A DNA stretch of 64,000 nt from Leptasterias polaris (taxonomy: Eukaryota; Echinodermata; Asteroidea; Forcipulatida; Asteriidae). Location of the stretch: positions 310,001 through 374,000 of the forward strand of contig JAZGTN010000168.1 of the NCBI GenBank assembly GCA_037783415.1, written 5' to 3'. The translations under genes and the position numbers were made by a program. This document shows positions 32,066-45,100 of the stretch, piece by piece (position 1 is the first letter of the stretch; the number at the start of each line of letters is the position of its first letter). The notes under the pieces are model-generated. The model saw only the letters and a list, made by a program, of their open reading frames with translations, did no database searches and had not been told where the DNA came from.

Positions 32066-33239
32066 TACAGATTGATTCGACGTTCTTGTGAAATTACATT
32101 GACGGGTTTCTTGTTTGCTGTTTTCTTGTTCGATATGACTTTTGATTGTATCTTTCTTGATAATTTTGAACATTACAAAAATAATCAGCATTACGTTGAC
32201 ATAAACCAAAAGCTGCCCCAACCTTTGATCGATGCGGTCATAATGAAAGGAAAATTGATTGACACGATGACATTAAGGGAAATCATTAGATGAAAACAAA
32301 ATATAGCCAGAGAAAGTTCTTCAGTTTCAGTGAAAGTTCTTTTCATTCCAAGAGTTGTGACCAATTCGGTCACAACTATGATAGTCACAACTAGCCTATG
32401 ATAGTTACGGAGAATGGATGAGGAAATGTATAGATTCGTGCATTAAAGTTACATAGCAGGATTTTCGCCGAAAGAAATAAGAGAGTTTTATCTGAACGAA
32501 TTTTGACCGATAATGCTGTTTCAAAACGAAAAGCATACAAACACTATGGCATATGCCACGGACAATGCACAACATACAATCACGTAGAATGCAAAACTGT
32601 GTGTACATGGCTATAATATTTTACGGGCGTGATTTAATGACGCATCCTGACAACAATTAATTTTTAGTGTTTAAATAACAACCACGATTTCTTGTGTGCA
32701 ATACCTTGATTGAAAGCTGGTAACTTTCTTGAATCTATAAAAATAGTTCTTTAAATTTTAAATATAAATTTTCGGACCAGCCAAACATCGGATGTAGCAT
32801 GACTTAGGGAGGGCATACGTTTGGTAATCACTCTTAAAATTAATGGCAATAACAACTTACAGCAGCTTTCGACAGTAAAGCATTTTGAGAATCATTTCAC
32901 TTTGAAGTAATGTGTAAGATATCAGGTTATATTCCCCAAAATTTGAATCTGAGAAACGTTTCTGTCCAAAACGTCTCCTTTTTTGTGTATTCCTACAGGG
33001 ATTATTCTTCCTGTGTGGACATAAATTATGCGCTTCGGTTTTTCGGCGATATCTCAAAAACATGAGCATCTTTAGAAGTGAAATTTCACAGGTTAGTTAA
33101 ATTGTATATTTCTACAATTATATAGGATTAAAACAATAGAACGGTTCCAAAAAACCAAAGGTGTTACTTTTATTAAAATAATGTGCGAGACGACGGATGA
33201 CATTCTACAGCAGCAATTATGCACGACTATATAGATCAC

Positions 33240-33432
33240 CGTTTTCGAAATCAATGCTTTAGGTTTGGGCTCCGGGCTTATTCTCCGTCAGGTATTTTGA
33301 AAACGTGCACATTGGTATGTACTTATGTAGCTTCATTAGAAAGTCGGACTGAGCCTAAGCCAGACAGAGCCTAAGCCAGGCAGAGCCTATAGCCAAACCC
33401 AAGCAGAAGTCGTTGTTTCGAAGAGAGCCTAT
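33240..33432. mobile_element. Short inverted-repeat element, family A
   Basis: The left end gttttcgaaatcaatgcttt continues aggtttgggctccggg. The right half has three near-repeats of agcctaagccaga and ends tcgaagagagcct, inverse of the start. Non-coding. Confidence 0.55.
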
Positions 33433-35333
33433 AAATGTATTTCATGTTCTCAAAGTAACTTTTTGTTAGGGTTGATTATACCGGTAAGGGATTTCATGTG
33501 TACTATCGACGCATGAAATCATAAAAGGCCAACCAAATTTTCCCTGGAATTGCCCGAGAAATTCGTGTAAATCCATAGTGAGTTTCCTTTAACCGTGACA
33601 TAATTATTGTATCTGTTCTTGGGTTGAGGGATAGACTTAAAATTAGAAGTCTCACCCCGTTTAGAAGAGTGTCAGGACTGTGTTTTCGTGTTTTTTTTTT
33701 ATAAGAACAAAAAGTTTAACTGTCAGAAAGTTTTTCTGGTTGAATACAACATTTTATGGACAACTTTTTCATAAAATCAACGTGACTTTAGCCCTCACTT
33801 CACAGCGGTTTAAAATTGTGGCTTATTTATTGGTCTGTTTCTCACTATCTCGTCTCCTTTGCACTCGACATTGAAGTAGTTAATGAACATTCAAGCTGGT
33901 TTTGTAATGGAAAGCATAAATTTAAAAAAAATGTTGTTGTGAGTAAAATTGGAAAAGAACGATTCTGCTGACAAAACTTACCAAATACATGCAGTATGTG
34001 GCAAACAGCTACAGGCGGTTTTCGTGACCTCCTTAATGTATCCGGATACAAAAGACCCATTGTTTTTTTGTAATGTAAATCCGGTGACCTATAAAAAGAT
34101 GAATGACGGTTGGTTTTGGAGGTCTTCAAAAGTAGAAGTAGGCCTAGGTCATAGCAGTAGCAGCAGTTGAGTTTGTTGCCAAAAACCTTCACTGTTGTTT
34201 TCAAACAATGTAGTATTGGCCCAGTTATAAATCACTGAGTGGCCACAACTTGCTGCTTGATTTTATCCACAATTCACTCGGGCTGCAGTTTTCATCAATA
34301 CGTTCAAGCAATTTTTCCTACGCAAAGTTACTCACATCAGTCACACATTCAAACTCATCTGTATGTAGGAAACCTCATAGACGGTCATCGGCTATCGTTT
34401 CCAAGCATCACAGCTTGACTTTACTTTTGGTGCGAGGCAAACTGACTTCAGCCGCAACAAAGTTTAATTTCGTGCATCCACACACTCAAATTCCCACCGC
34501 CTCCTCGTACACAATGCAGGTGAATCGCTGGCTGTTTGACCGACGTAGGGCCTATATCGTTCCAAGAGATCGCCTCTGTTAGTGTTACTTTCACACTTCG
34601 AACTGGACCATCGTTTTGTCCCGTTATGTCTGAATGACTACAACTTGATTAAGGAAAACATACTTTCGGAACAAAAACGTACTGAATCACCCATTCTTAA
34701 TTTCACAGCAATAGGCTACGCTCCACACATTACAGTCTTACTTCACCAACCACAAGTTCAACTTTGACAGTCCCTGTTGAATTGCACTTATCCTATACAC
34801 TATACAGGTCATCAGCAGGCAGCAGCAAACCAGTACTGTACATACACTGTCAGGGCAAGGAAGTTTGTCAAACAAGAATTTAGGGTTGGTGATGCATTGA
34901 AGGTTAAACCATTCGAGAAAATGGGTAAAACAACTTGCTATTTCGTTATTTCTCTGTAATATTAGGAAATATCCCAACTACTGAATAAAATATTTGTGTA
35001 ATTTATCACTCTATCTTGCATTTTCTATAACAAATTACAAATATTGATACTTCTTCCGCATTCTCAAGACGTGTTTTAAGCTTCCCCAAAGTGGACTGTT
35101 CCATCGTCACAGTGAAAATAATACACCTAACATCACATCCGTTTCAGGCGGAAATTGTTTGAATAACCAAAGCAATGGTATTTCACATTGTTTTTAAAGA
35201 AGACGATTGTTATTTATATTATCAATACCAAATCTTACAATTCTCAAATTGATCTCGTCACTGCTTAAAACGAGACTGACATACCATTACGGTTGTTGAT
35301 GAATAACTTTCATAGTTTGGGATAACAAACTTT

Positions 35334-35703
35334 AAAGGCACTGAACACGTTTGGTCAGACCAGTATTATCAGTTGGTGTATCCAAACATATGCATAAAAT
35401 AACAAGCCTGTGAAAATTTGGACTCAATTGGTTATTGAAGTTGCAAGAAAATGATGAAAGAAAACACCCTTGTTGTACAGTGTGCTTTCAGATAGGAATC
35501 CGGGCTTTTGGCCAGAAGTCTTTTATTATTTTAGTGAGAAATTACCTCTTTCTCAAAAACTACGTTACTTCAGAGGGAGTGGTTTCTCACAATGTCTCTT
35601 CCTTCCTCCATGATACTATCAACAGCTCTCCGTTGCTCGTTCACCCGTTTTTATGCTAATTATATATTTTGAGTCAAATTACCAAACGTGTACAGTGCCT
35701 AAG
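35334..35703. mobile_element. Short inverted-repeat element, family C
   Basis: The left end aaaggcactgaacacgtttg is mirrored by the right end caaacgtgtacagtgcct. The interior of about 330 bp is non-coding. A diverged relative starts at 49131 (aaaggccctgtacactattg). Confidence 0.75.
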
Positions 35704-36004
35704 AAACTACTTCTATTTGGAAAAGCAATTGTAACAAAATGATAATATGGTTGGCACGTTTGAAACAGTCTCCTTATTTATAGAGGAAGGAAATAATCGT
35801 GTTGTATGTTGGAAATTTCATTTTAACAGTAAAAATAAAATCTCCTCACCAAAAATTGTTGACGGATACGTCTGCCAAAAGTTCCCTTTAATTTTGTACT
35901 TTACATGATGTCATTATTAACAATAATATTCATTGGTCCCAAATCCTTGTCACGTCTCTACAAACGATGTATTGCGGAATACCATCAGCTGATGACACGG
36001 GATC

Positions 36005-36014
36005 AAGATGGCGG
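36005..36014 (+). promoter_or_regulatory. AAGATGGCGG start-site motif
   Basis: The SNX4 initiator ATG sits in AAGATGGCGG, a YY1-like element often found at starts of housekeeping genes and also a good translation start context. It supports the choice of ATG at 36008. Confidence 0.45.
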
Positions 36015-36127
36015 ACGCTAGTGAGGGTTCGTCCGCTGCACCAACCTACGATTCGGATCTGCTTTCTGACCAGGCTAGCGACTCTGAAGCCACCTCAATC
36101 GGCGAACTGGCAAGGATTGCAGCTAAG
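36008..36127 (+). CDS. SNX4: SNX4 exon 1: acidic N-terminus
   Basis: ATG in AAGATGGCGG. It encodes MADASEGSSAAPTYDSD, a Ser/Asp-rich tail and IGELARIAAK. The donor is aag|gtacag at 36127/36128, phase 0. The N-terminus is poorly conserved in the family; position and phase tie it to exon 2. Confidence 0.8.
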
Positions 36128-39100
36128 GTACAGTTTTGCCATATTCAGTGGATTTATTTGCCTGGTTTTGGTCAAAGATACCCACCTGAATTCTGCACTT
36201 GCATTGCATTGCCATTGCATTATGATTTACCATCAAAATTGTAAAATGCATTGGGATTGGATTGGATGGCAATGATTCCTCCGCAATGCATTGGGAAACA
36301 TTCTGGTCGGGATTTACATAATTGAAGCACATTCAAATTGCATTTTTTGTGCTTTTATCAAATTATATACAGGGCAACAATTTCGTATTCGACTGCAAAT
36401 TTATCTTCCTTTACTTTAGGTCAAACTCCAGAAAAAGAAAGGTTGACAAAAGTTACACCTGTCCTTTCTCGATCTATGGTCAGACTAGTGCCAGTGTCAC
36501 TGTCAGACTCGCGGGAGAAAGAGGCATGCAATTGCAACAACTAAACTTGAACTTCTCAATCTCTCAGTTGATCAGATGATTTCCTTTTTTTCACCCTTAA
36601 TTTAAGTACAATGCCATAGAAACTAAAACACACTGCACAGAGTTTTGTATTCTAGGCAGTATCGACCAAACTTTGTGCATGTCTGAAAGTAGAGTAGTCC
36701 ATGTAGTCAGTGCATATTCTTTTCCTCACCCCCTCCATTTTCGCACAGTCATGACAGTCCTACCCCAACCTAAAACAGACTGAAATTGTCAAATAAAAAC
36801 TCCTAAAATAGGCAACTGAGATAACGTTTGTTACAATTTCATGTGTATGGTCTATGGAATTTTATGATTTTGATGATACTGGTGGTAGCTCTGAAAAGAG
36901 CCAGTTCAGTTTATTCTTAATATTGAATAATACTTAACAGTATTCCCTAGCTACAATGTAGGGTAGTATTCTGGAATTTCTAGCTAAGGTTAATTTATTC
37001 TGTAGTAAGTTATTTTCTCTCGTTAGTATTTTCCAATAAGCTACACATGGATTTATAAGCTCTAGTATTCACTAGTAAGCCCTAGTTTTCTGTAGTTAGC
37101 TCTAGTCGCTCTCGTGTAGTCTCTAGGTAGTAAGTTGAGAGCTCATTGTATTCTCTATTTTGTCATGATTTTTTAAGCACTGAATGAAAAAATGAGTTGG
37201 AAATCTGTAAAAGTGTAATGTTAAATGTTATTGTGTCACAAACGATGTTTATAATTTGCAATTTTTGTTGTTTTGTTTGCTGCCTATTCCAGAACAGAAA
37301 GCCTAAACTTCCTCATTGGACGTCTTTAATTGATTGTCAGGTATATTTTGAATTACATTTCACCCCCTCTCCTGCCAGGTGCATGTTTTGAGTTGTTAGT
37401 TTATAAATATGACATGTGAAAAGAAAAGCCATAAATTTGCCTTTCTTAAAGTTTTGTTTGTTTGTTTTTGTTGTATTGTTTTTATTTGACATTCGGTTTT
37501 GTTAAACTGTGGATGCTCTGTGATGTACTATGAGTTAATTTCTGTCATGATTATTTTGTGAATGTTTACTTACCATGCATGCATGATACATATTTAAGAT
37601 GTACGAATGTACCTCATGACCTAAAGTGTTAAACAACTTTTTTTATTATACTAAACTTGTTCACCCTTCGTCAGCCATGTCATTAAAAATTAATGGCAAA
37701 GTTAGTGCCACTATCCTTGTATTGTTCCCGATCTTTAAAAGCCAATATTGAATTTAATTGTTGATTACCCCATCAAGGTACCAGACTGTTTCACATCGAG
37801 CCCTAGCCCAGGTTGGACTCCTCCGTTGCATACAACGCAATGGAGTCTGGGGTATAAAGGTCCCGTACCAATGCGATAAAATTTATAACAAACATTTTTC
37901 ATATTTTTACCTGATGGAGGAAGTTAAAGCTTCGTTCACATATTCCTTGTGTCCGGAACTACCAGCCTGCTAGGTTCAGAATTGTTAAATTTATCCTCGA
38001 ATTACATTAATTGTGAAATTAAAATGGAAATTGACGCCTTCATTGTGACATCCTAAACTGACATGCTTGTGAAGGCTTATGCGCATGTGCGTACTGAATT
38101 TGTAGATGCATAGCAACCCTGATAGAGGGCGCAGTCTAACTTAGAGAGAGCACTCGCTCATGACCTTACACGGTCAATTGGTACATGATGATCAAAACGC
38201 CAGTGCAGAACTCCGACTTATTTTCAAAAATAATGTCATCCATGGATGTATTTGTTAGTTGTGAACTCATCAAAAGTGTAGTTTAGGACACCAAGAATAT
38301 ATGAACGGAATTTCAGCTTCTCAAATCAGGTAAAAATATGAAAAAAATTGTAGTCAAAATTTTGTTCGCATTATAAAGAAGCTTTATACCCAGGACGTCA
38401 GTGCAGTGCAACAGACACTGACGTCCTACCAGGGCTAACCGAGTCCCCAGTTTAATTGCATTGATTTGAATTTGGGGGAAGGGGAAGAATAAAAAGAAAT
38501 GTCGATGAAGTAGTGTTTTGTGACGTGTGAATACTGACTGTACTACATTACAGTATATTTGTGTTTTAATTTGAATTTGTGTTTTTGTTTGTGATTGTTC
38601 ATGTAGAACGATGACGCTCTTTTTTAATTGTATTGTTAACAAGCTTTTGTACATTGTGACTTTTTAGGGTGTGTGAAAGGCAACTGTTCGTATCTTGACA
38701 TTGTTGCATAAAAATACTTTGCGGAGTTCTTTGTACATTAATGTACGTTACATTGGTCTTTCACTAGCAATGTGCTAAGTGCATAGTGTAGATTCATGCA
38801 CTTCACTCGTACGTCCATGTACTTCTGAGGTAGCCTAATATAAAGTTGGTGGTACATTTGCATAATGTACATGTATGTATTTTATACTGCTGTACCGCAT
38901 TACAATCCAACCAGTACTTTTAAGGAACTGCTGTATTGTGAATTTGATTCACAGTTGCTTGATAATTGAGTCTATAGTCAGCCTACTGAAAATGGAATCA
39001 GTCACCTGGTTGTTCACTGGTAGTACACAATGTACACATGTAGGTTTTCTAATTGGCTATTACAATCTACAATTATACAAAACTCAAGATTTTGAGTTTC

Positions 39101-42100
39101 ATTTGTTGAAGATTGCCCCAGCACAGGTTTGTACCATCTCCCTGTTGACTGCCTGAAACCTTTCCAATAATTATTAACTTCATGAACATCCTCAAGCTGC
39201 ATTGTGTTCACACTGTACAAGTGAGCATGTGGAAGCCAGATACTTCACAACTGATGCTACAACTTACAAGCGACAGATTTGAAAAGTGACCCAAAGTGAA
39301 ATTGTGAACAGCCTCACCCCCCATCCCTTAACCATGTTCAGTGGTGATTTAGGGGGAGTGGATTACGGGGGAGGTGGGGGGGGGGATATCAGGGAGGCCA
39401 AAAAACCTACAAGACTATTGTTGTAGGTCATCAAGGCTACAAAGAGGGCATCAGGGGCTTCCCAAGCCTCCACAAAATTCTGGGACTATTGTAAACTGAA
39501 ACTTGTGATATTTTGCCATGCTTACTTTTCCCGCCTTTGGGTTAATTTACAAATTGTGTTTCTCATCAAACAGGATGGAACACTGCTGGAGCAGGTAGAG
39601 ATATGCGTGTCGGAACAAGAGAAGAGAACGGGGATCGGACGTACGGCAGCCATGGGCATGAAAGATGTGTATACGGTTTACCTGGTAGAAACTAGGTGAG
39701 TATAGAACAAGTCAAACTGTTCATTCGAACTGCCTCTAGCCATCGGGCCTCTAGCCATCGGGCCTCTAGCCATCAGGCTAGCTCGGTCTTCTAGTGGTAA
39801 GACATCTGCTCTAGCAACGCAAAGGTCGTGGATTCGAATCCCACCCGATTGATTTGCCTGTGGATTTTTTCCACAAAACTCGGGAAAGTACTGAGTATAC
39901 AGTGCTTCACACACTTCGGTGTAAGGGTAAAAAAACCAGCTTATTGAGCCAAACTGTGTCACAGACCACCAGCATGCTTAAAGTTACGATCATAGATTGT
40001 TTTTTGCTAATATTATGGCTAATTTATAGGCAAATTTATATAGAAAGATACAATAAAAGTAACCAAGCAACGAAACTTTCTTTCTGAAAAATAGTTTTTG
40101 TAGTTTAAACAGTTGCAGTGCTTCTCACCAAGTAAGTTTTTAGGGTCATTCATTTTTGGAGTATTTACCAATCTGTGACCCTACATTTAAGGTATATGAC
40201 ATTTCCCCTTACAGCAGATCTTAAGGTGGTCACATTTTTGTGAAGCTTTTTGTCAGGTTTGATTGCTTTAAATGTATTAGTAGGTCTCCGAATGCTGTTT
40301 TGTTGATTCATAATAGCATTCCAGATGGACATGATGTAATTCTCTGCAGGATTGGCAACCTAATAGTAGCTTCCAATTTGAAACTAAAAAATAGACTGTT
40401 TTGAACAGTAAATGAACAGATAACAAGTGGTTGTACTCTGCCGACTAAAGACAAGAGAAATGTTTGGTAAACTCTTTTCAGGAAAAGAGAAGCGCTTGAT
40501 TTAGTCACCAGCCAGAAGTACAATACTAGTAATATTACTAAAGGTGCTGCTTGTCAAAACTCGGAGGGGGAGGGGAATGGCATAATAGCAGTCCCTGTCT
40601 GTGTGAAACTTGGAAAAATTAGACTAAAATCACACCTGAGCTTGTCAAAATTGCCTACCCTTCAAATGTACAGTGACTAGCCCCAGGGCTACACATGGAG
40701 TCAGGAAGAGAAGAAAGGCAATGTCTGGTGCTGTAAAATTGGTATCGGGAACAAAACATTCCCACATGCTGGGACAGCTTCAAGAAGTTAATCTTTTGAT
40801 GGTTAGAAATGTTTTTCTGTCCACCCATGTATATTTGTTTGATGCAAATATCACTTTCCTTTGCACTGGGTTGCTTTTTTGGAAGTTTTCTTTTTATTGA
40901 GAAGATCTGGGTGTGAAGGAGCTGTCAACCCAAACATACTTTGATCAAGTTCCTTGCTTGAGGAAATCGTTGTTATCGCCGAGGGGAAATCCAAGATAAT
41001 ACAAGCGCTGGACGACTGCCAAGGGTCAGTTGGTGCACTCTCCACAGTGGGGTCTCGGTTTCGTGCCCGCAGTGTGCACTGTTGTGCTCTAGTTTCTCAG
41101 AAAAAAAATGTCTCTCCTATTGACTAATAACCGATTGTATGTTGACATAATTTGTTGCCAAATTGATGGTTGAATGTTGCATATCATCGGGTTTGGATTG
41201 GCCTGGAGTTCACAGACTTTTCCCTCTTGGTTTTGGCCTGCCTCTTTTTCTTTACTTTCACTCTAAAAATTTCATTGCAAGTATGCCAAAGTGGTCTCCG
41301 TTTCCAACACCAGTATCAGTCTATATAGTTTTGAATGATAGATACACTATGCTAGACCTACATGTATGTTAGACCCTTCTACTGAAGACAATCAGAGTAT
41401 ACTGATCAAAAAGTTGAGTTGTTAACCACCAGTTCTTCTCAGAACCACCACAGCTCACTACAATCCCGGCCAAAATGCTTGGGCCACCCATTTGCAATGT
41501 GACAATAAACATCCCTCTCCCCTTCCCCCGTGACAATAAACATTCTCTCCCCCGTCCCCCCGCTCATTGTTGATGGGAGCGCAGACCGCGCAATGAGAGC
41601 CAACATTGAAAGGGGGCACGGGGGCCGTAGTGCGGGGGCCCAACGAGATATGGCCGGGATTGTAGAGAGAGTTAATTACATGGTGTCTCCGCAAACCTGA
41701 CTTGATTGTATTCCCACCATGCAAAGTTTCAAATCCTACTTAATGCTAGACACGCATTCTGATAACATGTTGTGAACGCGGATCTGCACAGTACACAGAT
41801 GTAGTTCTGTCCAGTTCTGTACACGGTTTTGCAACCACACACAACCTTTGCAATTGACTGTTTTCAAATTGATGCCTATACTCGCTGGAAAAAGTTGAGC
41901 AAAAGTAGGAGAGTTCAAGTACGAAAACAAACTTCAACGCCTGAACTATGAAGCTGTAACGTGCTAAACAAAACTAGCCTAAAACAAAACTAGTTGAGTG
42001 ACACCTCACATCAAAAACAAACTCAATTTCATCTTTCCAAGGTCCAGAGGACATCCAGCTGATGCTATTTTAATACCCGACCATTCCCAAAGGACCCTTG

Positions 42101-45100
42101 GGCGTTTTACAAACCTCGGCTTAGGCTCCGTTTCCTGTTCCAGGCTTCGTTTGATGTTGGAAACACTGTGCAAAATGCACACTGCTACAAAATTGATGAC
42201 GGAACCCAAGCCGGAGCTGGAGCCCATGCCAAGGTTTCTAAAAGACCCCTTTGCGAGCAATATGTAGCAACACGCTCTTTATTTTTGGAAGGGGAGAAAA
42301 ATAAGGAAATACTTAATTTTCTCCAAGAACGAATAAGGAAGGGCCTTAACTGTCCTCAGGCACTCAATCAGTGTCCACAATAACAGGCCTGGAATTAAAC
42401 GGGAGGTCATAGCCTCTGTCGTACTGGTCTTGGCCTTGATGCCCCTTAGAAAGTCTCCCATAGAGGTAAAAGTTTGTCTCTAATGGAAGTGCCCTTTGCA
42501 AAATGAGAATGGCCTTGCCCTCTCAAAGATGAAAATCCAGGCCTGCAATAATGACCTCCCTTGTGCCTACACGTACATGTACAATGTAGAAGAGATGCGG
42601 AAAAAGACTGCAGAAAGAATTACATGTATGTGCAATATTTTTAGACCTGGGATTTACAATCAGTGCCCATCATCACATCTGCTGGGCACAATTGCATAAA
42701 TTGTGGGGTCTTCAATTTGTATAAATTTCCTTGAGTTTGACGGTACTCAGACAGAAATACTTCTGACTGGGATTAGTACTGACAGGTTGAAACCTACAGT
42801 AATGTTCATCAGTGAAATTTCAGATTGAAACTTGGAACTTGGAAAAAAAAAAAAATTTCCTCTGACAATAACCGATAACCTCTGAGAAAGAAAGAAGGAA
42901 CCCCTGAGAAAGAAAGAAGGAAAATACATTTTGCATGTCTAATGAGGATCTTGAATCTTGTTTGTCAGGGAATCCATGTGGTCAAATGCCCAGGTGACCA
43001 GTCATGCCGGTGGTCAGAAACGCTGCGCTGTGAAAAAACAGGAAGTATTACAGGAAGAATTTGAGATATATCGACAGGAAGCTTATAGATCATGTAGATG
43101 GACTAAAAAGTGCACAAGATCTATTCACAAACAACAGCAATGAGATTTAAAAACTACTGAACAGAGGTTGTTGAACCCTGGCTTTTGTTCTATGCACTGT
43201 GATCGCTGTAATTTTGTATTTTGGTTTAATTGCACACTGGAACATGTAGAAGATGGTGAGGCTTGAAATTTTAGGAAATTTTCAGAAAACTTCAAATTCG
43301 ACCGCTGCTTTTTTACTCAATTTGACCCCACTCAATAACAAACAATAAATCTTCAAGTCTTAAAAACATTTTATTAAAATGAATGACAAATTTATTAGAG
43401 CGAGATTGAACCGAGGACCCCCTTGTTTATATTTGCTGAACTTTTAGGACAAGATTTTGATTTGAAGTAAGCGTCAGTAAACCTTTGGAAAGGCAGTGGG
43501 TGATATTCTTGCTACTTTATTCTGATTTCCAGTATTTTTGTTTTGCCTCAGAAAAATCAGAAAAATTGTGATTAAAAATAAACTGAAATGTCCATTAAAG
43601 CCTACACCATGTGTGCATGTAGGTCAGCCCTTGTACTTGATAAAATAGTCCTTCTCTTTTCCCAAGGACCAAGTATCATGCCTGGAAATGACACTAGATT
43701 ACAAACCATGAGATTTCTGGGGTTACTGACCCTATGCAGTAATTTACTGGACTCTGGCCTGTGGTCCAGTGGGTCTTTCAAGCCCTGGTGGCTAGGAGCT
43801 GAATGATTAGCACACACAATAACAACAACGTTGCCACAAAACAGTCAACGGAAGAAGCCCACCCTAGACACACGTAATCATTACACAGGCTATGGACTAT
43901 GCAAGTTGCCCTGGTCTTGTTGTTGGTGCCCCTTCAAACAAATTTTCATAGACTTTTAGATTTTCCAATGGACGTGCCCTTTGCAAACTGAAAATGGCCT
44001 GGCCCTCTCAAAGTCAAAGATGAAATTCCAGTTAGTTACATGTATGTTAATGTGTGGCTTGTGATTGTACAGCCGGCCAGCGGCGATGTACATTTTTTTA
44101 TAGAGTGGCTTTACAAAACTAATACAAGGGCGTGATTTGAAACAGAACAAAAAATAACATACACATTTGGTTATGCAAAAAGGTGAGTTTTTAACAATTC
44201 TTTTAAAGATAATCAAAGAGGGTGCATCCCTAATGGTGATGGGAAGAGGGTTCCACAAACGTGGCGCTGCAATAGAGAAACAGAAAGGGTTGTCATTTTT
44301 TACTAAAAAGCGCAAATTTGTGCCAACCCAGTTATATGATACATTTTGTGATACTCTGGACGGCTTTTACAAAATGTTCTATACATGTAGGTTTACATGG
44401 AGAGGAGGAGGAATTTTTTTAAATCAAAAAAAAAAAAGGTACTGTATGGATTGAGTATGTTGAGTTCAAATAAAAAATATAATATTAGAAAACATGCCTT
44501 TTGGGTTGAAAAGCTTTGTTTATCACCTTGATATGAATGCCCCAACTTAAACCCACACTGAACTGGTTACACTCACTGTATTTCTCAAAAACTTTTAAAC
44601 CATCAACATGTGGACTCTGCACACATTCCACATGCAAAACTGTCTTTCGTTTGATGAAGTATCGATGCATTCGAATAACATTTTACCAAAACGGCATCTA
44701 GCTAATCAATCTGTGGCGATCCCAGCCCCTTTTGGCCATCTGTTGTGGACTTACTGAATGAGACCTGGCTGCTATCACCATTACACAAGGTTTCTGTCAC
44801 GCTAATCAGCAGTAAAGCCATTGGTTATAAAGTCAATCGTTGGTTATAATGACACAGGAGCACGTGGCCCGTTAAGAACAGCTTCCGATGGTTAGTAGAC
44901 TTCCTCTCAGCCGGCTTCCTGAGTTATATGACTGGGTGGATTGTTAACCAGATGCTCCGCTCAGTGCCTCCTGTAATAACAGTCTCTGTTTTTATTGCCC
45001 TTTATTTTCTTTTATTGTAAAATCAAGCAGATTCTCGCCTGTCATAATATTATTTGTACATAATTCGTGTTTACATAAATACTATGGAAACAAACTCTAA

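Larger units (their letters stand above)
30197..36007. other. Gene-free stretch upstream of SNX4
   Basis: I see no exon. Content: a tRNA-like SINE (30596-30760), a dispersed repeat (31650-32065), a family A element (33240-33432) and a family C element (35334-35703). The SNX4 promoter should lie just before 36008; no TATA box is obvious. Confidence 0.45.

Noticed and set aside
34250..34582. 110-residue open frame
   Set aside because: Composition and context give no support; no splice partner or family motif.
36322..36580. Possible extra SNX4 exon after ctttag at 36418
   Set aside because: The open frame has no similarity to SNX4 and would break the phase 0 join between exons 1 and 2.
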